From assembly GCA_000827325.1 (NCBI GenBank), contig KN832876.1, positions 1,054,001 through 1,118,000 on the forward strand: a stretch of 64,000 bases of DNA. Reading direction: 5' to 3'. The notes beneath the pieces were generated by a model that saw only the letters and a program-made list of their open reading frames with translations, was not told where the DNA came from and searched no databases. This document shows positions 1 to 12,050 of the stretch, piece after piece. The stretch's first letter is position 1. Each line of letters starts with the position of its first letter. The DNA is from Oidiodendron maius Zn. Lineage: Eukaryota; Ascomycota; Leotiomycetes; Myxotrichaceae. Both the position numbers and the translations under genes were made by a program.

Positions 1-2343
1 ATACATTTCAGAGTATCAAGAACTGCGTCCAAAACGTCAGGCTCACGCTTTTCGCCAGAGCGAAGATCTCGTTGGAGTTCTTGTAATTCCGCATATCGAC
101 GTCTAGTTGGAATGGCTGCAAATAATCTCTTTGCTAACCTCAATGCAGGATCGTTTGTGAATGCATCATCATATTGGAGACATAAAACCACTGGTTCTAA
201 AGCGGAGGACGGTTCTTTGCCAAGAGTCGTTAAGCCGTAGGATCGTATTCTGGACATGTTCGCCAATTGCCTAGCATCAGACACAAGGGGTGTAGCTGCA
301 ATGAGAGCATGTAGACAGATGTTCATGATTTGTGCTGCGTCAGTGCCCGATAGAGCTTTGCTGGAGAGAAGTCCAAGAGAGGCGGCCTCCTTTGCCCAGT
401 CGTGAGTACTCTCCAGTCTTTCCGGAGGCTGGAACAGAATGCCTGCTACAATCCATAAGCTGTGGAACACCAAAGATGGAGCAACTCGAGTCATCCGAAG
501 CATTAAGTACCAGAGCGTTTGGGTATCGAATAGATTTTTCTCCTCATCCCGGAAGGATTGGAGGATTGATTCGGGTTTACAAAGTGCGTCAAAAATTGCT
601 TGTTCGGCAAATGCGAGCCACTGGCGCTTCAGCGCAGACGGATATGAGTCAGATCCAAACTGCTCCGCTATACGTTTCAATGGGATTGTGTTATTTCGAC
701 TTCGTTTAAGTTCTGCGCCTATGTCGTACGGCTGCAGAAGGTGTTTCTCGCATGTGCCATCATTCTGAAGTACATCGCAGATAAACTCAATCACCTCGAT
801 TGTTAGTCGCCTGAGTGACTGGGGTAGAGCAACGTTTTTCACAATGCGATGTTTCTTAATATCAGGGCTTTGCTTAGATGGACTTTGTAAGGACTCCCCA
901 ATCCCACGAATGCCGTGATGATCTTTGACCATTGATTTCTCGTTGTCGTGGCTCTCAGACACCTTTGGCTTTACGCTTGTGGTCTCTTTAATAGGCTGAG
1001 CCTGGATGGAATGCACAGATGCAAGTTGGCCAACTCGCATTGTGGGGCTTGTAACCAAACTTGGCCGTGACATTCTCCGTTTAGGCTTAGAGCTTGAGCG
1101 TTCCCGAGAGAGGGGTCTGATATCAGAGGCTGTTTCAGAAGGTTTGGGCGATGCAGAGACATTTAAAATACCTTTAGGTAGTTGAGATTCGATGGGATCA
1201 GGCCACTTGCGATGATTCGATATCGGCACGGGGGTTATCGTCGGACTGGAAGCCGATCTGGTTTCTACAAACGCAGCAGCTTTTGTCTCTCCGTTTACAG
1301 CTGCGACTGGCTTGGGTGAGGTGACTTTATGAGGTGCAGGAATATGTCCGATGGTTGCCTTACCTTCTTGGACGTCGGATTGCGTATCGAACCCTGAAGG
1401 TTCTTGTTTCGTCTCCACGGTTGTTGAGGTTCCTGAGATGCTTTTATGACGACTAGGAAAGGAGGGTAATGGCTCTGTTGATTTTGTATACGCATCTCCG
1501 GAAATGTTATCTTTCGCTGCTGATCGGGCCAGAATGTCAAGGTTTCGCGGTGTGAGCCACTCGAGCATTTTGAAGGCGGCTGTACCAAATACATTCTGTA
1601 CAAAAGATCGGTGATCTATGGTTGTTCGCTCGTCCAATGCATCAACTATTGATGGAGATTTAGTGGGAATTATCTCTTTCTTATCCACCTTAGCTTGGGT
1701 GTCGGTGGATGATTCTCGTGACGATGCAGGTGTTACCCGACTTCCGGACCTGGGAGAGCTCTCCGGTATTAAATTCTCACCCTGCAACCCATTCCTAATG
1801 GAGGCATCCTTCCCATCGATTGGTGCGGGACTTCTCTTTGTAGGCTTTGTTGCAATGTTCTTAATAAGAGTGGTAGGTATCTCAGCGCTCGGATTATGGC
1901 AAAGACTCTGCTCGGGGTTATCTTGAGATGCGAGGTAGACAGCTAACGTTCTTGCACTCATCGCATTGTATCGACGGACCGGTGCGCCGACACTAGCTGC
2001 CAGCCGCTTGCGACAAGAGAAGCATGTTGGTGTAGTGCAGGTACTGGATTTGCAACCGTATCTGATTTGGAGGGTATACCTATTATGGCAGTCAGTAGAG
2101 TCGAACGTGGAGCGAACGTAGAACGAACTTCTCGACGAGATTCTGGAGATAATGCCGCCGACTTGCTCGATGAATAACATAGACCCGTTTCGGATCTTCA
2201 ACATCGATCGTCAACCTCTTCAACTCGTTCGGAGCGTCTGTCGGAAGACGGGGGAACGTAGCAGCAGACCACAAGGCTGTATAGACTTCAGTCTCGCTTG
2301 CAGAATCGCGATGGCCATGGAGGCCCTGGGTATCTCGAGTCAT
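1..2343 (-). CDS. HUL4-like HECT-type E3 ubiquitin ligase, N-terminal part (runs off left edge)
   Basis: The minus-strand frame is open from position 2079 to position 1, so only the 5' part of the gene is present. The first exon is 2343..2129, starting at ATG 2343. A 49 nt intron (2128..2080, donor GTTCGT, branch CTGAC, acceptor AATAG) joins it in frame to the long second exon. Across the junction the protein reads LVEKYTLQIRYGCK and then a Cys pattern C-x4-C-x4-C-x2-C (GCKSSTCTTPTCFSC). This matches the AZUL-like zinc finger at the start of fungal HUL4/E6AP-type ligases. A long Ser/Pro-rich disordered part follows, then a helical part ending in RRRYAELQELQRDL at the edge. The catalytic HECT domain should lie to the left of the window and is not seen. 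HUL4 family members add or extend ubiquitin chains on misfolded or chromatin-bound proteins. The family call rests on the zinc-finger region; the ligase activity is inferred. Confidence 0.85.
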
Positions 2344-2796
2344 GACATTGACGGTAGCGAAGCGCAAAGTTCAGTTCAACCAGATCCCTTTTGCGTAGTT
2401 CCTGGCTAGGTGTTGTGTGAGCTCTCGAGTCGAAGGACGCAGTCGCCTTGCTTGTACTGTAGCCGTGCCGATATTGATGATTATGTAAATCACGCTAGTA
2501 CTATATGTGGTATAGCGCCCCTTTATCCAAGCATGACGCAAAAATCGCCTTGTGGGAAAGAAAGACCCCACCAAAAGAATTCCAACTCAAATGGAAGAGA
2601 GCGGAAGTGATTTGTGACCTCTCTACGCACTAACCGAGTCTTTTGAAAGGCAGGTTACAAATACCCAGGGTGTAATCTTGCTTAATAATATTGACCTTCT
2701 CTATCCCAACTTCAAATCCCAAACTGTCCCTTCTCTATCGCCGATCCTCTCGCCACTGCTTCGAAGAGAGACGAGAGACAACACACGACAGTTACG
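2344..2796. promoter_or_regulatory. Divergent promoter region HUL4-like / REI1
   Basis: This 453 bp gap separates the starts of two divergent genes. The REI1 side has a pyrimidine-rich stretch at about 2700-2760 and the palindromic element at 2737..2745. No ORF with coding character was seen. Confidence 0.6.
2737..2745. promoter_or_regulatory. ATCGCCGAT palindromic element upstream of REI1
   Basis: This 9 bp element is symmetric around its central base and ends 51 bp before the REI1 start codon. The same element, with either C or G at the centre, lies upstream of ENP2 (27488..27496) and GEM1 (46169..46177). Its function is not known to me. Confidence 0.45.
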
Positions 2797-4550
2797 ATGG
2801 CTTCAATAGCCGCAAGCAGAATACCAACATCGAGTCTGGCGGCTAAGCCGGATACAAGTGCAACTCATCCGTACACATGCAATACCTGTCAGGTGGCATT
2901 CCGAAACAGCGAGCTCCAGCGCGGCCACATGAGGAGTGACTGGCAGTAAGACTCCTTGTCCTTCTCACATCAATCATTAATTCTGAGTCTTTATAGCCGT
3001 TATAACTTGAAACGCCGTGTCACCTCACTCCCACCCATCTCATCTGAGATTTTCACTGAAAAGGTCCTCCAAGCCCAAGCGTCCTCGAATGCTGCAGCTA
3101 CCAAAGCCGCTTACGAAAAGACTTGTACCGTCTGTCAACGTACGTACTTTAGCGAAAACGCATATCAAAACCATGTAGGGAGCCAGAAGCATAAATCAAA
3201 GTTGATCGAGGCAAGAGAAGAGCAAGTGGACGACGAAGCCAGCTCGGTGATGAGTTCCACGTTTTCTCTTGGCGAGCCTGTACCGACAATTGAGAACATC
3301 GATTCAGACGCAGAAGAAGAATTCAACGAGGTTGTCGAAGGTATTAGGAAGACGAATATAAAAGAAATGCCCCAAGAGCCTCGCCGACCATCACGACCTC
3401 ATCAGTCCACTCCTCCTGCAGACGATGCCAAGTCTACTACAACAGGCTCGTCTATTACTGCCACAGCCGATGTGGCCCTAATCGAAACCTCTTTGAAGCG
3501 TTGTCTCTTCTGTAACTACGACTCACCCACGGTTCCTTTAAATGCCGTGCATATGGAAAGAATACATGGCATGTTCATTCCCGAGAAGCCATATTTGGTA
3601 GACCTTGATGGGTTGATTGAATCCCTGAGAGAGAAGATCTACGACTTGCATGAATGTTTATACTGCGGAAAACTCAAGCCAAGCGTGTTTGGCTTACAAA
3701 CACACATGAGGGACAAAGGACATTGCAAAATACCATTCGATACCGAAGAAGAACAGCTAGATATCGGCGAATTCTATGACTTCAGGGGTACTTACTCAGA
3801 TGATGACGAAGAATCGGACTCTGAGGATGCACTGCCCGGGACGAACCGAAGTGGTGGAGTAAAATTGGGCGCTAGACGTCAACCCAAAATGGCGGATGAA
3901 GGCGGCGGAGCGGTGGAGGATGGCGATGGATGGGAGACTGATAGCTCTGCATCATCACTGGATTCTGCAGATCTTACCGCAGTTCCTCTTGATCAAAGAA
4001 CACACCAGTATGAGAGGCTCGATCAACACCCACATCACTCCCACTCAAACCCCCGCCCCCACCACAACAGGGATGGATGGCACTCTCATGCACACAAGCA
4101 TAATCATGCAGTATTCTATTCTGACTATGAACTTCATCTACCTTCCGGACGTACTGCCGGTCATCGATCTTTGAATAAATATTTTAAGCAGAATCTACAC
4201 AGCCATCCATCAGCCGCGGAAAGACAAGATCAACTTGCTCTTGAATGGGCCGCCAACTCTGATTCTGAAGAAGGACACAGAGGAGTAGCACTCCGTGATG
4301 AGAGAGAGCGTGGCAGAGCTCTTGTCAGTCGTGCGAACGGCGGCACAGGGATGCTTGGTGTCACCACCGAGAAGAAGAGAGAAGTCCAAGCAGCCGAGAA
4401 ACGGTCGAGAAAAGTTGAGGAACGGGAAAGACGCAAGTTTCAGTGGGGAAACAACAAACAAGGCAACTTCCAAAAGCACTTCAGAGTAAGGAATTCCATC
4501 TATCCTTATTATTCAGCCCTAACAGTTTTCAGGATCCTCTTCTGCAGTAA
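2797..4550 (+). CDS. REI1: REI1-like C2H2 zinc-finger protein, 60S ribosome maturation factor
   Basis: The gene has three exons: 2797..2945, 2997..4485 and 4533..4550, giving 551 residues. The first junction restores HMRSDWHRYNLKRRV. The last 18 nt exon gives the C-terminus DPLLQ, and both motifs are typical of REI1/ZNF622 proteins. Four C2H2-type fingers are visible: C28/C31 with H44/H50, C93/C96 with H109/H115, and further pairs near 219-240 and 270-290. An acidic region and a basic, Arg/Lys-rich tail follow. REI1 is a cytoplasmic factor that helps release and recycle Arx1 from pre-60S particles and probes the peptide exit tunnel. A His-rich stretch near codons 350-390 (many HSHP/HNH runs) is longer than I expect for the family. 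Without splicing, the reading frame would run on past the true end to 4671. Confidence 0.93.
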
Positions 4551-5163
4551 TTGGAAAGAGCGGGAATCGTGCCGCCTTCACTATCGTATTCTTCACGAGT
4601 TTATAGAGCTATCGGCCCTTGGCCACATTCCTGTGATTCCTGTGAATAGCATGTTTAGGAAGACAGCATAGATTGCGATGAATATAAGAGATCTCGTTTG
4701 AGAAGCATCCACCACCAAAGGCTACTTCCCACAATCCAACTCTTTATATACGTGAAGCTGGTTTATAATGTGGCATGGCCGTAAAATAAGAAAAATGGAC
4801 GAGCTGAATGGCCAATTCGCTGTTTGCCTCTTGTTTGTGTCTTGCGCGCTGCGTAGTGTACACATGTACGTTGTACTAAATACGGGACCCCCTTATAGGC
4901 GCCGCCACATCCCTGCGTCAATATTAGCGCGATTAAAATGTCCCCAAGACGGCACGGGATGATCGATTCAAAAGCTTCCAACAGCTATCACCTTGAGTTT
5001 GAATACACCTCCTTTCGGTTGCTGATATACTTTCTGTCTATGATTTCTATTCCGATTCAATCGCATCGTTCGTTTTTTGGACTCATTTCGCCACACGATC
5101 TGCAGTTACCCAGCTTCAATGCGACCTTAACCCACCTTGCCCCTTTACACGAAGGCATACGAT
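4551..5163. other. Intergenic region REI1 / zinc-finger gene
   Basis: About 610 bp contain the REI1 3' end and the promoter and leader of the next plus-strand gene. No conserved ORF, RNA gene or repeat was seen. Short frames on both strands look random. Confidence 0.6.
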
Positions 5164-7036
5164 ATGACTGAGCAGATAGGTACCCCGGGCTCGAATGCCG
5201 ATACCTCTGTGAATGGTGCCAAAGTCTCAGCTCCAAAGGACAAATCTTGTCCTTTCTGCCACCAGTCATTCACCTCCTCGTCACTCGGCCGCCATCTCGA
5301 CCTGTACATAAAGGAGAAGAACCCAAAACCGGCGGACGGCATTCACAATGTAGACGAGATCCGAAAGATGCGAGGGGGCATCACGAGGAGGCAACCGAGG
5401 AACTCTACAGCGCAGCGAGAGTTATCCACGCCTGGGGAAACACCTGGGGGGCGGGAGAGAAGCCCTCTCGACTCTGCCGAGCGCGGGAAGAGATCTCCCA
5501 GTCTGCGTGTTGGAAGCAGCGTTGGAGATCTCGATTCCTATTCCGGGAAGCGGGGATATGCAATAAATAAGCCCTCATGGGAAGCAACTGGTGTTATAAA
5601 TCATATTCCTTCCACAAGGAGTGACGGCACTGGCAGAGGCTGGGAAATAGAGGAGAGGGAAGGTGGAAGGAAGATGGACAGCAGGAATAGGTCGGTGAGC
5701 AGGCATATGCTCGCAAAGTCGACATTTGAACAAAAGGAAAAGATGGTAGATGCGTTAGACAACGCGAGAGCTGCAGAATTGGCATTGCGAGAACTCCTTG
5801 GGTCCTTGAGAGCTGCGAAGTAAGAGCTTCCACAACTGCCGCTGCTCATCACTAACAACTTCTTCTAGGCAACGCATAGATGGCAGAGCAATCTTTGACT
5901 ACGACCCTCTAACACTTGACTTCCCATCTCTGACGCTCAAATGCCTCCCTCCACCACCAACGCTTCATCAAACCAATCCATTCCCCAGTTCATCATCTTG
6001 GTCCATCCTTCCACCAGATGAAGAACAGTATCAAGCTCTACGCGCCCACTTCTCTGAAGAGTTCCGCCGCTGGCGGTTAGCATGCACGATAGCTACTACT
6101 ACCCCCAATGATGACCTCTCCTACCCACCACTCCCTTTCGCCGCGAACGAAGACCCAGCAGAAGTTGCGCGGCGTGCCGAAGAGGACTCTCGCGAGCTTG
6201 AGAATCAGATGTCGGGGCACCTTCACAGTGTATTCACACGTTGGACAGCACTGACCCCTCAATCGCGAGCTGAGCTTTGGACCCTTGCTCTAGCCAGGGA
6301 TATAGGATCCAAGAGCGATGAGATTGGTAAGTTGAAGAAAGACAAAGACTATTCGCAGCAGGAGATTTCTCATCTGAAACTCCAAGTCGACGAGTTGTCC
6401 CGCCTGCAACACCCAAGGGAATTTAGACTGTCCCGGCCAGAAACAATCCCTTTCGATTCGAAGATAATCAGTATGTTGGGAGAAAAGACTTCGATGGAGA
6501 GAATCTACGTGGGATGGAACCTAATGGACCGAAATATTCATATTGATGCAGTAGTGGAGCGTGCCATCGGCCGCTGGAAGAACGTTGTCAAGGAGGCAAG
6601 AAATGGCCGGCCTGGGAGCGCAGGTAAACTCTCTGGCCAACTCTCCCTCACTGGAGAGCCTATTCTTGCACATTCTCCTGTTCAACAAAAGCCGGTCAGC
6701 GTGGACCATGGCACCAATCCTAACGGTGCAAACCAAGGTGGTGTCCAGATGACAAACGATCCAGATTCCATAGGCAACGACCCTGATGCAGATGCAGATG
6801 CAGATGCGGATATGGAAGAAGATGACTTTGTGGAGATGAGCGACGCGCCACTTGCTTCCGGACAAGGAGGCCCCGATGGGACTCTGGCGCAAGCCGCCAA
6901 TTTCAGGCTTGCCAATGGATATGGGAGCTCGACGCCGCACCAACAGCAGCAAGGCGTCAATGGGAGACGTGGTCCGGTCATGGAGGGGATAGAGAACCAG
7001 ACTTGCGTGGGTGGGTACGTAAGAATTGGTGCTTGA
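5164..7036 (+). CDS. Conserved fungal protein with N-terminal UBZ-like zinc finger, function unknown
   Basis: Two exons, 5164..5819 and 5869..7036, encode 607 residues. The 49 nt intron has donor GTAAGA and acceptor TTCTAG, and the frame is kept as AAKQRIDG. The start is the first in-frame ATG. Residues 20-45 hold CPFCHQSFTSSSLGRHLDLY, a compact Cys2-His finger of the type seen in ubiquitin-binding zinc fingers. It is followed by a conserved patch ending in IRKMRGGITRRQPR. The middle is a helical, acidic domain with coiled-coil character (EIGKLKKDKDYSQQEISHLK). The C-terminal third is disordered and contains an (Asp-Ala) repeat coded by GATGCA hexamers at 6785-6808. I recall the zinc-finger patch as widely conserved in Pezizomycotina without an assigned job. 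Ubiquitin binding is an inference from the finger type. The extreme C-terminus could carry one more intron (a GTACGTAAG-like donor near 7016). Confidence 0.85.
6785..6808 (+). repeat. GATGCA hexanucleotide repeat inside coding sequence
   Basis: Three perfect GATGCA units and a fourth variant unit (GATGCG) encode an Asp-Ala repeat in the disordered tail of the zinc-finger protein. A 6 bp unit keeps the frame when the copy number changes. Confidence 0.8.
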
Positions 7037-7933
7037 TATCGCATTTAATGATATGGATGGAATCACTGGTTGGGTTGGGACGCCATGTACGATATACAGA
7101 ATGATGGCATGCTAATGCCTTCGAGTAGTGTGCTCTCAAACCCGTGAAGTGCAGCTCTCATTATACTCTTTTGGAAGAGTATATGGTTATGTTTTGAATG
7201 ATACATATAGTTACCGGCGTATAACACAGGACGTCGAAATGTTCGAATTCTTTATTTACTATTACATATTCTAAACCCTTTCTACAAAGCATATTCACAA
7301 GTTTACCCTTGCACCGATAAAATATATATATGAATGTACCCCCCAAAGAACGCTTCTCGCATTAATTGTCCAGCTCATGAGAATAGGACTGAGGCCACCA
7401 CCCGCCCGCGCCAACGAGTATGTGCAGGAACCCGAGCCGCTGATGGGAAACGCATTGCTTTAAAATGACTTACAAGCCACGGATGACAATGGCAGCTTAG
7501 CATCTCCTTTTCGCCCGGCTTTCACTGACCTGAAATCACTAAGTGATGGAAGAGGAAGCAAAGTTAATAAGTGGAAATGGGCCGGAGGATTGCATTGCGA
7601 AGCACTTTGGATGTAGTCGTGAACGCGCCTGTGACTTCTCATTACACTGAGAGAATTGAAATATGAGGGGTTTCTGTAATTTAGTTGAGAGAGATAGAGA
7701 TGGACATGTAGCCACTTGCGAACTCTTAAGATGTCACTGTTTAATAGTTTTCATTGTAAAGTTCAAGATATTGGTATCAGCGCTAGATTTTTATATCAAC
7801 AGCAATGAACATGACCCGTATGTGATTCATTCCAGTTAGAGCGTCAAACATTAACGTAAGGTTCCTATGCCTGTTTCTCACCAACGCCATTATTTGTAGA
7901 TAAGTGTTGCAACAAAAATATGTACGCACGTCC
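7037..7933. other. Convergent 3' intergenic region
   Basis: This is 900 bp of AT-rich sequence between the 3' ends of the zinc-finger gene (plus) and the MFS transporter (minus). Short frames show no recognisable protein. It probably contains both transcript ends. Nothing else was seen. Confidence 0.6.
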
Positions 7934-9797
7934 TCAGACGTCCTGGATATTTACTACTTCGCCATATGCATCGAAACCGAGTCTCTTCTTGGCAATCGAT
8001 GTCCTGACTGGGTTCGAGGAATGAAAGATCTCGTCAAGTTCTTCGAGCTGTTGAAGGTTAGTCTCGGGGTGTAGGACGATAGGTTTGGGGGCTTACGGTG
8101 CGATTCTTTGTCTCGGGGATGAAGAAGTAGACGACAGCGGCTTGTATTCCACACCAGATGGTGAAGATAATATAGGTCCGCCATCCGATCTTATCCATGG
8201 AAATCGGCCAGGCGAATTGATTCAGGAGGCCAGCGGCAGCGACAGCAAAACCAGAGAAACCCATTCCCTTTGCACGCATTTCAAACGAGAGGACCTCGAC
8301 AGGATACAGTGCCTGGAGAGGAGTGAAGCCTATTGAGTATACGGCACCAAAAATAAAGATAAATGCGAGCGATGCCGTGCCAGCGGCCTTGTTCGTCCCA
8401 GTAGTACCGCCAGCGGGAATCGATTCTTGATACAACGCGGTAGAGACGGTCACAGCGAGCCAGACCACACAGCAGCCGGCATTGGAGAGGAGGAGGAGAG
8501 GTCGTCGACCAACGCGATCGACCAGATTGGCTCCGAACAGCGCCCAACAGAACTGCTGGCAGTTGTTGATCAAGGTGACGTTGGCTTGTCCAATGTTGCT
8601 AGAGATTCCAATGGTGGTCAGGACTTTACCTAGGAAGTATGACAGGACAGCTATTGATATTAGTAAACAAGTCCAACCGAGTACGCGAGCAGGACATACC
8701 ATTACCAGCCCACTGGCCGAAAATCGAAATGGAGACGTTGCAGAAGAGGCGGTAGCAGGTAGCCCTGGTCTTGAAGAGCGCACTGTAATCCCACCACCTC
8801 TTGTCAGAACCATCCATCTCTAGCAATTCTTCATATTCATTCAACTGGAGTTGGACCCATTCACTATCCGGGTTGCCCTCTCCGTGGTACTTGATAAGCA
8901 TAGCCTTGGCCTGCTCCTGCTTGTTGTTGACATAGAGCCATCTTGGGGATTCCGGGAGCACGATTGCAGACAGGAAGATGATGCTGGAGAACATCAGTTG
9001 GATCCAAATGACGAGCTTCCAAGACACATTGCCTCCGATATTGAGGCCTCCTCGTGCGACACCCGATGCGATAATTGATCCGGTGAACCTGGGTAATGTG
9101 AGCATTCGGGGCTGAAGATTGATTGTACGACAGAGTATCTCTCACCAGAAGCAGTTGAAGACGGCCGTCACAACACCGCGATACGCGGGGTGGGAGACCT
9201 CGACAACGTACATCGGACCTGCAGCGGAAGCAAGGTTGACGCCGAATCCAAGTAAGAATCGGCCGCCCATGAACTGCTTGACACCTTGACTACTAGTAGC
9301 CACACCTTGGACGATAGTTCCGATAATGACAAAAAGGCAACCGATCCACATGCCGAATCTTCGTCCAAAGGTGTCGGAGGCCGGTCCAACGAATGGCAGC
9401 GACACGACACCACCAATCTGGTACATGGAGGTGACGATACCAGCCCAGGTCCCCGCATTTTCTCCATGGTAGTAGCTGAGGAAATACTGGTTCTCGAGGA
9501 GATTGTTGATCAGGGATCCATCGTAACCGTTCATTGTCGCGCAGAAGAAACCAATGAAGCAAGCAACGTAAAGCTGCATCGTCCGCCAGGTGAATGGCCT
9601 GGGCGGCTCCTTGACCATTGCCTCGTTGAAGGCCTCGTTTCCCCTGATGACCTTGACCTCGACCTCCTGGTGTTTCTGTGCGCAATCATGTCAGCATTGT
9701 CCCTTCTTCCTTCCCAGGCCCATTCGGAGCATGGCCTTACATCAGGGTCGGCCTGAGGTGGCGCCTCGACGACCTCATCTTGAGGCCATTCCGACAT
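7934..9797 (-). CDS. MFS sugar transporter (lactose permease / hexose transporter type)
   Basis: There are five exons on the minus strand: 9797..9741, 9675..9146, 9088..8700, 8650..8097 and 8047..7934, giving 547 residues. Every junction is GT-AG and restores family motifs, for example FGQWAGNAVLSYF and PETKNRTLEELDEIF. Hallmarks of the sugar porter family are visible: NGYDGSLINNLL in the first membrane helix, DTFGRRFGMWIG in the first cytoplasmic loop, PESPRWLY before the central loop, DRVGRRPLLLLS in the second half, and PETKNRT after the last helix. About twelve membrane helices are expected, in the plasma membrane, for proton-coupled sugar uptake. The substrate cannot be read from sequence; the closest annotated relatives I recall are called lactose permeases. 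It is divergent from the secreted propeller gene across a long gap and may be carbon-source regulated. Confidence 0.93.
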
Positions 9798-10291
9798 GGT
9801 GCTTGAAGAGGTGGCAGACGATAGGGAAGGGCGCGCCGGTGCGAGCCAATGTCTTCGTTACCCAGAGGGCGGTCGGTCGCCAGTGCGTATTTCGATCGAG
9901 AGCTTGGGCCTGGAGGAGAAACAACAAGAGTCCTGGATCCTTATGTATTGCGTGCATGGCCCGGAGGTATACCTGACCCTGTCGATGGCAGGGTCAGACC
10001 AACAGCCTCCAGCGTCTCCCCGCTGAAAGAATGGGCCATGAGACATCACGACTAGAACTAAGGGCACTGGGGTAGGGGGACTAACCCCGGATTATCGGCC
10101 AGCTTCTCCTGCTCCTCTACCTCCATAGGCCACCCTCGCGGGAGACTTGGAGGAGCTGGGGTAAGCCGTGGTGGAAAACCAAGGGGGTGGGTTTTCGCGT
10201 AGAGGCCATACTCCTTTGGCGGCGGATTCTGGGCGGAGGGCGCGCCCCGCGGACCAAAAGGGGAGCCGAGGGTGGAGGCGACCAACCAGAC

Positions 10292-10318
10292 GATGGGACA
10301 GATGGGACAGATGGGACA
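10292..10318. repeat. Three perfect copies of a 9 bp unit (GATGGGACA)
   Basis: The unit GATGGGACA occurs three times head to tail in the promoter side of the MFS transporter, about 500 bp from its start codon. Confidence 0.85.
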
Positions 10319-11256
10319 CAATGCCCTCGCGAATCTCCAACTGGGAGAAACCTACTGTAGTGGTGGTCCATCTGACAGCTCGCCCGCCCCGGTGGAGGGC
10401 ATTGCAGCACCCAAGGTCTATTCGCAGGCGCGCCTGACCCCGTTTCCCTTCTTCTTCTCTCCCCCGGTTCTCCTCTTCTCCCAAGCTTCTCGACCCGCCA
10501 ATCACGTGTGGCCCGTCCTGCATTGATCTGCCTTACGAGGAGGCCCTGCACGTCGTGAAATCAGCGAATCGCCTCCAGGTGGCGTTCGCTCCCTCATCTC
10601 GGTATAGGCTCTATCCCGCTCCTATTACCCGGTACTGGAACTGCACGAGAGACAGGTACTGTACTGTAGATGCTACAGCATGGCACAGGGCGAAGAGCTG
10701 AACACAATCAGACGCGCAGAGAAACCACTCATGAGATGCGACGAAGAACCTTTCTCAACTAATAGGTCCAGAAGAGCCAGCAAGATATTCTTTTATGCCT
10801 GAGGCTATTACTACTCATGTATTTTCTGGCTGTACCAGGGGACGAGAGCGGTCCGCCTGGTGCTTGAAACATGTCCTGGTGAATGTTTTTGCCATTTACC
10901 CGGCGACGGATATGTCGATCCAAACGCTTTTGTACCTCGCCTATATACCACATGGCGACCTTCTCTACCCTCGCCAGGTATTTCCCCACATCTTGAGAGG
11001 AGTGCCGGTCGGGATGAAGTTAAGGTACCTGCAAAGGTGGCGTGTGTTATCCCAGGTTGAGAAAGCGAGGGGTGAAGCTCTGTTGTCAAGATGGAGATCA
11101 CTGCCGAAGTGCAACGGCATGGAATGTGCTAAGGGTATCAGGCTGGTGCGACGCATCACAGGACCCATAACGGTCCTCACGCGGACGGGAAAGAAGAAAT
11201 AGGAGGAGCCGCTGAAGGGGAATTTCATGGAGCACTAGACCGAAGACTAGAAGTGG

Positions 11257-11295
11257 ATATATATATATATATCACGTGTTAAATATATTCACGTG
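11257..11295. promoter_or_regulatory. (AT)8 tract followed by two CACGTG boxes
   Basis: Eight AT units (11257..11272) are followed directly by CACGTG at 11273..11278 and by a second CACGTG at 11290..11295. A third copy lies at 10503..10508. CACGTG is the palindromic E-box core bound by bHLH factors in fungi. The positions, 750-1550 bp from the propeller start, make a regulatory role possible but unproven. Confidence 0.4.
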
Positions 11296-12050
11296 ATGAT
11301 AGCCTAACCGCCGATGGCACTGGTAATTGGTGGATTGTCACACGGCCATCTGACACCATATTCGTTTGTCTTCGAGATATTGATCCTTTTACAGTCTGTT
11401 CGTGACAATATTTTCCATGAGTGGCAGCCCAATGTTACTCTGAATTGGAGACAGAAGATATGAAACGAATACCACATTGAGCTCAAAATAATATCACATC
11501 CGGCGTCCGTTACGGCAAGATGAAAGGTACGTGCACCAACGCCGCGTTAGTCATTGCCCATCACACCAAGCTACCCACTTTATATCATTTGGCCGCCGCA
11601 GCATCCTCATCTCCTGTTGCTTGAAACTCCACCTTCCCTAATCCTTCGCGCTGCCAATCCAGAAGATCTGGATCTAGCTCCAAGGCACAGCAACAGCTCA
11701 TTAGCACTGGGGTGGCATTGCGACCCGCCTGCCGCGTCATAGCGACACGGTAATGGGCTGAAGGCTGGTTAGCCTCGGTGCGACAGCTCAAGCACTGACA
11801 GAGAGTTCCTCGCACATTCCCAATACACGTAAATCAGGTAAGGTCGCTCTATCATTAGACTTTGTTTTCCTGATGACTCCTCGCCGTATGGTCATCGGAG
11901 CCTGTCGTTAGATGAGGCTTAGGCTGTACACAGGTAAGATACGGTAAAGCATACCTATATATCTCGCAATGTCTTCTTGTCGTTGTCTCTTTCCAAAAGT
12001 TCAAACTTCAGCTTTCGACTTTGCTAGTAAGAGCTGGATCTGTCATCAAT

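Larger units (their letters stand above)
9798..12050. promoter_or_regulatory. Long non-coding gap between MFS transporter and secreted propeller gene
   Basis: This is 2.25 kb without a supportable gene. The part from about 9800 to 10560 is GC-rich. It contains matches to the CreA consensus SYGGRG (CTGGGG at 10067..10072 and 10156..10161), three 9 bp repeats at 10292..10318, and CACGTG boxes at 10503, 11273 and 11290. A TATA-like CTATATATC lies near 11955, about 95 bp before the propeller start. Several overlapping frames at 10058-10551 on both strands look like composition effects. Confidence 0.55.

Noticed and set aside
6521-7066. A 181-residue minus-strand frame
   Set aside because: It is antisense to the zinc-finger gene, with no motif.
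10058-10551. Several overlapping frames of 84-144 residues on both strands in a GC-rich region
   Set aside because: They overlap in all phases, are rich in Arg, Gly and Pro from base composition, and show no family motif or gene-like exon structure.
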